The translations under genes and the position numbers were made by a program. From Burkholderiaceae bacterium (GTDB lineage Bacteria > Pseudomonadota > Gammaproteobacteria > Burkholderiales > Burkholderiaceae): a DNA stretch of 17,130 bases. Below are positions 9,030 through 14,876 of this stretch, piece after piece. The number at the start of each line of letters is the position of its first letter. The first letter of the stretch is position 1. The stretch lies in the NCBI GenBank assembly GCA_023253905.1, contig JALREG010000205.1, forward strand, positions 1-17,130, given 5' to 3'. The notes beneath the pieces are model-generated. The model had not been told where the DNA came from and ran no database searches. It worked only from the letters and a program-made list of their open reading frames with translations.

Positions 9030-9929
9030 ATGCAACAGCGTTCCACCACCCGTCTGCGCGAACTTCTCGCCGCCAAAACCTTCCTGCACATGCCCTCGGT
9101 GTACGACGCCCTCACTGGCCGCCTGGTTCAAGCGCTCGGCTACGAATCGGCTTATGTGGGCGGGTACGTGACGGGTGGCGCGCTCGCCGTCACCGAGCCG
9201 CTCCTGACCATGACCGAGCAGGTACGCCTGGCGGGCGACATCGCGCAAAGCGTCGGCATCCCCGTGCTGGCCGATGCCGGTGCCGGCTTCGGCGAGCCGC
9301 TCCACACCATGCGCACGGTGCGCGAGTTCATTCGCAACGGCGTCGCCGGTATCCATATCGAGGACCAGCTTTATCCGAAGCGCGCGCACTATCACAAGTA
9401 TGTGGTGCACGGCATTCCGGTCGAGGAATTCGTCGAGAAGATCGAATACTCGGTACGCCAGCGCAACGAGTCAGATCCGGACTTCGTGATCATCGCCCGC
9501 ACTGACACCTGCCGGGCGCTGGGCCTTGAGGAAGCGAGCATGCGGCTGAACCGCGCCGCCGACGTCGGTGCCGATATGGGTCTGCTATTCCCGCGCAATC
9601 CCAAGGAGGCCGAGGACGCGCCGCGCAAGTGCCGCCTGCCGCTGGTTTACGTACAAAGCCGAGGCAACCGCGACGGTCGCCCCCTCTTCACCCGCCAGGA
9701 ACTAATGGACATGGGCTATGCGGCCTGCATCGAGGCACAGGTCGTACTGTGCAGCGCATTGCACCACCACAAGAAAATCCTGCGGGAGCTTCGCGATACC
9801 GGAGACGTGACCGGCATGACCAACCAGGATTGGATAGACGCGCGACAGGAAGTGGAGGACCTCATCGACCTGACGGCGCACTACGAAATCGAACAGGCGA
9901 CCGTGGAAGCGCGGCAGCAGCAGAAATGA
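9030..9929 (+). CDS. Isocitrate lyase/PEP mutase superfamily protein
   Basis: This is a 299-residue TIM-barrel protein of the ICL/PEPM superfamily, whose members make or break C-C or P-C bonds next to a carboxylate (methylisocitrate lyase, dimethylmalate lyase, PEP mutase, oxaloacetate decarboxylase). Recognisable segments are MPSVYDALTGRL (21-32), GGYVTGGALAV (44-54), the metal region ADAGAGFG (81-88), GIHIEDQ (107-113) and IIARTDT (154-160). Two key places differ from the classic enzymes. DADTGYG reads DAGAGFG, so the second metal-binding Asp is Gly84. The catalytic loop K(K/R)CGH reads KRAHYH (117-122), without the cysteine needed by isocitrate-type lyases. It may therefore catalyse something other than isocitrate-type cleavage. 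There is no signal peptide and no strong Shine-Dalgarno. It is the first gene of operon B and overlaps the amidohydrolase start by four bases. Confidence 0.88.
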   Translation: MQQRSTTRLRELLAAKTFLHMPSVYDALTGRLVQALGYESAYVGGYVTGGALAVTEPLLTMTEQVRLAGDIAQSVGIPVLADAGAGFGEPLHTMRTVREFIRNGVAGIHIEDQLYPKRAHYHKYVVHGIPVEEFVEKIEYSVRQRNESDPDFVIIARTDTCRALGLEEASMRLNRAADVGADMGLLFPRNPKEAEDAPRKCRLPLVYVQSRGNRDGRPLFTRQELMDMGYAACIEAQVVLCSALHHHKKILRELRDTGDVTGMTNQDWIDARQEVEDLIDLTAHYEIEQATVEARQQQK

Positions 9930-10807
9930 ACGCCCGCACCCCGGACATTCCGCCGCCGGTCTCCCCCACGCGCAGCCCGCGGGTCAGGTTTCCCGCTGGT
10001 GCAACAGACTGCCACGCACATGTGTTCGGTCCCCAGGAGCGCTATCCGCTGCTGCCTGCCACCCACTTCGTCCCGCATGTCACCGACTGGCCGCAGTATC
10101 GCGAGATGCTCCAGCGCATCGGCTGCGAGCGTGCGGTCCTGGTGCAGCCCAGCGTATATGGCACCAACAACGCCGCCATCGAAACGGCCTTGGCGCAAAG
10201 TGGCATTGAAATGCGAGCGGTCGCCGTGGTGTCGCCAGATGTTACCGACGGCGAACTCGAGCGCCTGAACGCACTGGGGTTCCGCGGCATCCGAATCAAT
10301 ACCGCTTCGTGGACGCAAGGCCTCAAGCTGACGGACGCGCGCAGACTCGCCGAGCGCATCGGCCATCTAGGCTGGCACCTTCAGTTCTACGCAAATTTCC
10401 GCGAGCAGCCCGAAGTCGAAGAAATCCTCGCTGCCCTGCCAGTTCCGATCGTGATTGACCACTTCGGACGAATCCTTACCTCCGAAGGAACTGAAGCTCC
10501 CGCGTTCCAGGCGGTGCTGCGCCTGCTGCGTCGAGACAACTGCCATGCCAAGCTGATCGGCCCCTACTTCATCTCCGACCAGTTCCCCCACTACCACGAC
10601 ATCACACCCTTCGCGCGCGCCATGGTCGAGGTCGCGCCAGACCGCGTGGTCTGGGGCACCGACTGGCCGCATGCGAGCGCACGCGACAAGATGCAAGACG
10701 ACGGTGACCTCGCAGACATGCTTGCTGAATGGGTGCCCGACGAGAAGCTGCGCCACAAGGTGCTGGTCACCAATCCGAATCGGTTATACGGGTTTTCTGG
10801 CGCGTAA
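9926..10807 (+). CDS. LigI-like amidohydrolase (PF04909, TIM-barrel metal-dependent hydrolase)
   Basis: This 293-residue cytosolic hydrolase is of the amidohydrolase_2 type, closest in layout to 2-pyrone-4,6-dicarboxylate lactonase (LigI) and related lactonases. The metal and active-site landmarks are present: DCHAH (28-32), HLQFYA (His151), IDHFG (His179) and VWGTDWPH (Asp246, His249). The family context suggests hydrolysis of a lactone or cyclic ester of a di- or tricarboxylic acid. The true start is the ATG at 9926, which overlaps the stop codon of the ICL-like gene (ATGA); the frame is open further upstream but that part lies within the preceding gene. Tight overlap implies coupled translation and consecutive pathway steps. 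The exact substrate is unknown, and the other pyrone/protocatechuate 4,5-cleavage genes are absent, so I give no lig name. Confidence 0.87.
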   Translation: MNARTPDIPPPVSPTRSPRVRFPAGATDCHAHVFGPQERYPLLPATHFVPHVTDWPQYREMLQRIGCERAVLVQPSVYGTNNAAIETALAQSGIEMRAVAVVSPDVTDGELERLNALGFRGIRINTASWTQGLKLTDARRLAERIGHLGWHLQFYANFREQPEVEEILAALPVPIVIDHFGRILTSEGTEAPAFQAVLRLLRRDNCHAKLIGPYFISDQFPHYHDITPFARAMVEVAPDRVVWGTDWPHASARDKMQDDGDLADMLAEWVPDEKLRHKVLVTNPNRLYGFSGA

Positions 10808-10899
10808 CGACAGGCCGCACAGGCCGAGGACATCTCGATGGCGTGACCGACATGGATCGTGTCACTCCAGGGATATCGGTGAAACGCCAGACGCACGGC

Positions 10900-11637
10900 C
10901 TAGTAAGAACCTTGATAGCGGCGCTGGTGCGTTGCCCTGTAGAACTGATCGATCATCGTGAGGAAATCGAACACTGGCAGTCCGAGCGCCTGCTGCACAG
11001 CGCTTGCATAGGGCGGCAGCATTGAGCATTCAAGCAGAATCGCCCCGAGCGCTGGGCTAGCCTGCTGCATATCTAGCGCGACACTGACGACCTCGGCCTC
11101 GATCTGTCCTGCATCCAAGGTACCCTTTTCGTCGAATACCGCGCTGCGAAACTCGGGCTGATCCTGCAGCCCCCGGATGATGAGCGGGTGATGGGGTGTG
11201 GCGAGACCCGCACGGTCAAGAAAGGCTGGCGTGAGATTACCGGAATCGGCCGTGATGATTCCGATTGGCCGTTGGCGGGCAAGGCTCGAGGCAATGATTG
11301 GCAACTGCAGCATCGGTGACAGCGCTACCGGAATTCGAACTGCCTCGCGCACCGCCGCCTGGAACTGCAGCATGAAACCGCAGTCGCTGCTGATGACCCG
11401 CACACCCTGGGTTTCGAAGTCACGGGCGGCCTGTACAACGGCTTCGGTCATCTCAGGCGCACCGCGCAGACAGCTTGCCGTGGACAGCCCGGGAATTGCC
11501 CGATAGATCACTGGGTAGTTGTACGTGGTTGCGTTATCAACGTCGCCAGGGATGAACGGCAGGGAGCAGTCGAGCTGCAGAATGCCGACTGCAAAGCCGT
11601 AGTTTCGGGCGCCACGGCGGGTGCGGTAGATTGTCAT
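10900..11637 (-). CDS. Aspartate/glutamate racemase superfamily protein
   Basis: This is a 245-residue member of the cofactor-independent Asp/Glu racemase superfamily, which also includes hydantoin racemase and arylmalonate decarboxylase. These enzymes use two cysteines facing each other as acid and base. Both are visible: Cys86 in SSDCGFM and Cys204 in LECSMLPPYA. The two-cysteine pattern favours a racemase over a one-cysteine decarboxylase. GGGAGAA lies just before the ATG at 11637. The gene starts 14 nt after the dadA-like gene on the same strand and is probably the last gene of that operon. With a D-amino-acid dehydrogenase beside it, the likely role is interconverting enantiomers so that the D-form can be oxidised. 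The substrate is unspecified; this branch is not the cell-wall glutamate racemase MurI. Confidence 0.85.
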   Translation of the reverse strand: MTIYRTRRGARNYGFAVGILQLDCSLPFIPGDVDNATTYNYPVIYRAIPGLSTASCLRGAPEMTEAVVQAARDFETQGVRVISSDCGFMLQFQAAVREAVRIPVALSPMLQLPIIASSLARQRPIGIITADSGNLTPAFLDRAGLATPHHPLIIRGLQDQPEFRSAVFDEKGTLDAGQIEAEVVSVALDMQQASPALGAILLECSMLPPYASAVQQALGLPVFDFLTMIDQFYRATHQRRYQGSY

Positions 11638-11651
11638 AGCAACGTTCTCCC

Positions 11652-12905
11652 TCAGGCCGCTTCAAGCGTCAGACCCGCCAGGTCGATCGCAGGTTTTCGT
11701 CCACCGATGATGTCGGCCACGACTCTTGCCGAGCCCATCGACATGGTCCAACCAATATGCCCCTGCCCTGAGTTGATATAGAGGTTGCGTTTCGGAGACG
11801 CGCCGAGTATGGGGGTACCCTTTGGCGTCATCGGCCGCAGGCCTGCCCATCGGCTGGCCTTCTCGTAGGCGGCACCATCGGGGAAAAGACGTTGAATTGT
11901 TGCCAGCATGTGGCTGAAATCGCGCTCGCTGTGCGAGCGATCGAAGCCAGAGAAATCGGCCATTGCGGTGACCCGCAAGCGGTGACCGAGCCGGGACCAT
12001 GCAATGAGGTACTTTTCGTCAACGCCAGGAAGCGTTGGCGCACCTGCATGGTCTTCAATGGGTACGGTAAGTGCGTATCCCTTGACCGGGTAGATTGGCA
12101 TATCGACGCCGATCGGCCGACTGAGCAGCGGGGTATAGCTGCCAAGCGCGAGCACATAAGCATCGGCCGCGAGCGGTCCCTTATCGGTGAACACGCTGGT
12201 TACCCGATCACCATCGGCTTCGATCCGGCGTATCTCGGTAGACCACTGAAACTTTACGCCAAGCCTGGTGGCGCAGAAGTCTGCGAGTTGCTGGGTGAAG
12301 GCATGACAGTCGCCGGATTCATCGATCGGGCAATAAATGGCACCGGCGATGTTGTCCCGGTCGGGGGCGAGCGCCGGCTCGATCGCGACAGCCTCATCGG
12401 TGCTGACGGCTCGTAGCGTCACGCCATTGTCAGTGAGCACACTCGTGGCACCGACGCCGCGCTGATAGTGGTCTTGATCGCGATAGATGTAGATCGCGCC
12501 TTTCATGGTGCGGTCGTATGCGATCGGCACGGACCGCGCGAGCTCCGTGAAACGCTCGAGCGAATAAAGGCAAAGCCTGACCTTGTGTGCAGTGTTGATG
12601 GCTGCACGCTCAGCGCTGCACTCTTTCAGGAAGCGCCAGCACCAGGCCCACATGCGCAGATCGGGACGCAGCCGCAGCCGCAGGGCTACGTCGTCGCGGA
12701 ACAGCGACTGCCAGAGGATCTTGGGCGCCCGAGGCGAGGCCCATGTGTACGCATGCCCTGGCGAGGCCATACCCGCATTGGAGAAGCTTGTCTCCATGGC
12801 GGCTTTGTCCTGCCGATCGACAACGATCACCTCGTGGCCGTCGCGAGCGAGTTCGTAGGCTGTGGTGACGCCAATTACGCCTGCGCCAAGGACGACGATT
12901 CTCAT
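11652..12905 (-). CDS. dadA: D-amino acid dehydrogenase, DadA-like FAD-dependent oxidoreductase
   Basis: This is a 417-residue flavoprotein of the DAO superfamily that oxidatively deaminates D-amino acids to 2-oxo acids and ammonia, passing electrons to the respiratory chain from the inner face of the membrane. The N-terminal dinucleotide fold is MRIVVLGAGVIGVTTAYEL (GxGxxG at 7-12) and ends in VVDR (28-31). It is followed by the DadA-typical SFSNAGMASPGHAYTWASP (about 40-58), YPVKGYALT in the middle, and the C-terminal RWAGLRPMTPKGTPILG and NSGQGHIGWTM segments. Length and motifs match DadA closely. GAGGTGA precedes the ATG. A good promoter overlaps the end of the upstream SDR gene (12939-12967), so it may be expressed on its own as well as with the SDR. 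Substrate range is unknown; glycine or other amines are possible in this superfamily. Confidence 0.9.
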   Translation of the reverse strand: MRIVVLGAGVIGVTTAYELARDGHEVIVVDRQDKAAMETSFSNAGMASPGHAYTWASPRAPKILWQSLFRDDVALRLRLRPDLRMWAWCWRFLKECSAERAAINTAHKVRLCLYSLERFTELARSVPIAYDRTMKGAIYIYRDQDHYQRGVGATSVLTDNGVTLRAVSTDEAVAIEPALAPDRDNIAGAIYCPIDESGDCHAFTQQLADFCATRLGVKFQWSTEIRRIEADGDRVTSVFTDKGPLAADAYVLALGSYTPLLSRPIGVDMPIYPVKGYALTVPIEDHAGAPTLPGVDEKYLIAWSRLGHRLRVTAMADFSGFDRSHSERDFSHMLATIQRLFPDGAAYEKASRWAGLRPMTPKGTPILGASPKRNLYINSGQGHIGWTMSMGSARVVADIIGGRKPAIDLAGLTLEAA

Positions 12906-12938
12906 CGTTTCACCTCACTAAGCCAAGCATGGCAGATG

Positions 12939-12967
12939 ATAAAAGACAAACCCGTCTGCAATGTCAA
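12939..12967 (-). promoter_or_regulatory. Putative promoter for the dadA-racemase genes
   Basis: On the minus strand a consensus -35 TTGACA (12967-12962) is separated by 17 nt from TTTTAT (12944-12939). The -35 overlaps the stop codon of the SDR gene. The dadA ATG is 34 nt downstream of the -10. Found by eye only. Confidence 0.45.
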
Positions 12968-13668
12968 ACGGACCGTGTGATGCCACCATCGACTCGAATA
13001 TTCTGACCGGTGATGTAGCCCGCTCCATCAGAAAGAAGGAAAGCAATGCTGGCGGCGACTTCTTCAGTACGTCCGTAGCGTTTCATGGGAACGCTCTCGC
13101 GCCGAGCCTCGGTGGCGGGAAGACTATCGATCCAGCCGGGCAGAACATTGTTGACGCGAACATTTTTTGCAGCGTAGGTATCAGCGAGAATCTTGGTAAA
13201 GCTTGCGAGCCCCGCCCGAAACACCGCAGAGGTAGGGAACATCTCTGAGGGCTCATGGACCCAGGCCGTACTGATATTGACGATCGCTCCGCCGCCCTGC
13301 TCGGCCATGATAGGCGCAACCAGGCGAATCGGCCGTACCGCGCTCAGGAAGTAAACCTCGAGCCCGGTGTGCCAGTCGGCATCGGTGATTTCGATAACGG
13401 GCGCGCGCGGGCCGTGCCCGGCAGAGTTGACCAGCGCATCAATGCGCCCCCAGCGTTGCATGGCGAGATCGACCAGTTTCCGGACATCGTCAATCGATTG
13501 ATTGGATCCCGTGATCCCGACTCCGCCCAGCGACCGGGCGAGTGCCTCACCCTTACCGGACGATGACATCACGGCAATGTGGTATCCGTCGTCGGCGAGT
13601 CTTCGGGCGGTCGCGGCACCCATGCCGGACCCGGCAGCGGTGATCAGGGCAACTTTTTGTGCAGGCAT
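12964..13668 (-). CDS. SDR-family protein with substituted catalytic Tyr and Lys
   Basis: This is a 234-residue classical short-chain dehydrogenase/reductase fold protein. The nucleotide-binding turn is ITAAGSGMGAATA (9-21), with NSAG (81-84) for NNAG, NIST (131-134) for the catalytic serine strand, and a C-terminal GYITGQNIRVDGG. At the place of the catalytic YxxxK the sequence reads SAVFR, with Ser147 for Tyr and Arg151 for Lys. Normal hydride-transfer chemistry is therefore doubtful. The rest is intact and not decaying, so it is probably a functional atypical subgroup. The frame is open to 13920, but MPAQKVALITA at 13668 is the family start, preceded by GGAG. It is first on its strand, 58 nt before dadA, and divergent from a Bug receptor gene. 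Confidence 0.88.
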   Translation of the reverse strand: MPAQKVALITAAGSGMGAATARRLADDGYHIAVMSSSGKGEALARSLGGVGITGSNQSIDDVRKLVDLAMQRWGRIDALVNSAGHGPRAPVIEITDADWHTGLEVYFLSAVRPIRLVAPIMAEQGGGAIVNISTAWVHEPSEMFPTSAVFRAGLASFTKILADTYAAKNVRVNNVLPGWIDSLPATEARRESVPMKRYGRTEEVAASIAFLLSDGAGYITGQNIRVDGGITRSV

Positions 13669-13696
13669 CGTTACTGGCTCCGGACAGGTGGAACGA

Positions 13697-13716
13697 GTGC
13701 GCGTCAACGCGCGCAC
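13697..13716. repeat. 7-bp inverted repeat in the divergent SDR/Bug control region
   Basis: GTGCGCG (13697-13703) is complementary to CGCGCAC (13710-13716) with a 6-nt centre. It lies in the 166-nt gap between divergent genes and could be an operator or a leader hairpin of the SDR transcript. There is no further support. Confidence 0.3.
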
Positions 13717-13834
13717 CTTGAACCGATATTCTGACGCCCTGCCGCGGGTGCGCGCCAGTACGTCTGACGTCGCACAGTGTGGTGAATGGGCGGTATCCTC
13801 TGCCGGACAGGCCAAGTGGTAATGAGGAGAAGCG

Positions 13835-14803
13835 ATGAGAATCTTGACCGCGGTACTGACAATTGCTCTGCTGTGCTTCGTCGGAGAGGCTGCTGCGCAG
13901 GCCACAGCCTGGCCCACCAAACCCCTTCGGTTGGTGCTCGGTTATCCAGCCGGTGGGGGCGCTGACAGCGTTGTAAGAGTGTTTACAGCGGGAATGGAGA
14001 AGGTACTGGGGCAGCCTATTGTCATTGACTACCGTCCAGGGGCTGGCGCAACGCTAGCGGCTGAGAACGCGGCGCGGTCGCCCGCCGATGGGTACACCGT
14101 TCATTACATCGATTCGGCGCCGCTCACGATCACCCCGCATCTGCGCCGACTCCCCTACGACCCGCTTGCGAGCTTTGCAGCAGTCAGCCTCGTGGTGAAA
14201 GGCGGATACGTGCTCGTCGGGCATCCGTCTGTTGGCGCTGAATCCCTGCGAAATTTGGTGGATCTGGCCAAGGCAAAGCCCGGTACGATCAGTTATGGCT
14301 CTGCCGGAATCGGCGGTTCCGGCCATCTTTCAGGCGAGTTGATGACCGCCGTCACCGGTGCGCGGATGGTGCATGTTCCTTACAAAGGCGGCGCACAGGC
14401 AATGGCAGACTTGATTGGGGGCCAGGTACAACTGCTGTTTGCATCAGCGCCCACTGCAGTTCCTCAAATTCAGGCCGGGAAAATTCGTGCCTTCGCGGTG
14501 ACCGTTCCGAAGCGGATCGCTGCCTTACCTGACGTCCCAACCTTCGCGGAACAGGGATACCCCGACTACGAAGCGTCAGTCTGGTTTGCCATGGTGATGC
14601 CCATCGGGACGCCGCCGGAAATCGTAGCCCGGGTTCGCGAGGCACTGGTCTCCGCCGTGGGCGCCCCGGGCGTTGGTGAAGCGATTCGAAAGCAAGGCTA
14701 TGAGGTGGAGACGAGCACGCCAGACGCGCTGAACGCGCTGATACACGCCGAGCATCAGAAATGGGGGCGCGTGATTCGGGAGGCGAATATTCGCCAGGAT
14801 TGA
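13835..14803 (+). CDS. Bug/TctC-family substrate-binding protein (second)
   Basis: This is a 322-residue periplasmic solute receptor of the tripartite tricarboxylate transporter type. A signal peptide is clear (MRILTAVLTIALLCFVG, cleavage after AAA near residue 21). Family motifs follow: WPTKPLRLVLGYPAGGGAD, DYRPGAGATLAAENAA, ADGYTVHYI, LPYDPLASFAAVSL, ISYGSAGIGGSGHLSGEL, HVPYKGG and LPDVPTFAEQG. AGGAG stands 6 nt before the ATG. It is divergent from the SDR-dadA-racemase genes, sharing a 166-nt control region. That suggests it captures the substrate of that module, possibly an amino-acid-like or carboxylated compound; this is inference. Sequence details differ clearly from the other Bug protein at 5925-6899, so this is not a recent tandem copy. 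No membrane partners are nearby. Confidence 0.93.
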   Translation: MRILTAVLTIALLCFVGEAAAQATAWPTKPLRLVLGYPAGGGADSVVRVFTAGMEKVLGQPIVIDYRPGAGATLAAENAARSPADGYTVHYIDSAPLTITPHLRRLPYDPLASFAAVSLVVKGGYVLVGHPSVGAESLRNLVDLAKAKPGTISYGSAGIGGSGHLSGELMTAVTGARMVHVPYKGGAQAMADLIGGQVQLLFASAPTAVPQIQAGKIRAFAVTVPKRIAALPDVPTFAEQGYPDYEASVWFAMVMPIGTPPEIVARVREALVSAVGAPGVGEAIRKQGYEVETSTPDALNALIHAEHQKWGRVIREANIRQD

Positions 14804-14807
14804 CCCG

Positions 14808-14876
14808 TTACTGCGCCTCGAGCCCTGCCCCGCTGATCTTTTTCTGCCACTTGATTCGATCTTGCTTCATCCACTT
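14808..14876 (-). pseudogene. C-terminal remnant of a third Bug/TctC gene
   Basis: On the minus strand, the 20 codons before the TAA at 14808-14810 read MKQDRIKWQKKISGAGLEAQ. This lines up end-to-end, with the same distance to the stop, with the C termini of the two complete Bug proteins here (AEHQKWGRVIREANIRQD and SELQMYGKLIKDAGITAD). The KWxK...I...AGL pattern is typical of Bug C termini. Upstream of about 14876 the frame loses all similarity because it runs into the 3' end of the hydrolase gene, which is in another frame. This looks like a gene whose 5' part was replaced when the hydrolase segment arrived. The fragment is short, so chance is not fully excluded. Confidence 0.55.

Noticed and set aside
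9629..9925. N-terminal extension of the amidohydrolase frame
   Set aside because: Lies wholly inside the ICL-like gene; the ATGA overlap at 9926 is the natural start.
10808..10899. Search for a terminator between the convergent amidohydrolase and racemase genes
   Set aside because: Only short GGCC-based pairings without a T-run were seen; not enough to call a terminator.
13758..13772. Short direct repeat ACGTC..ACGTC in the divergent control region
   Set aside because: Two 5-bp words 2 nt apart are expected by chance in GC-rich DNA.
13669..13920. Upstream extension of the SDR frame to 13920
   Set aside because: It would overlap the start of the divergent Bug gene, has no similarity to SDR proteins, and the start at 13668 begins right at the nucleotide-binding strand.
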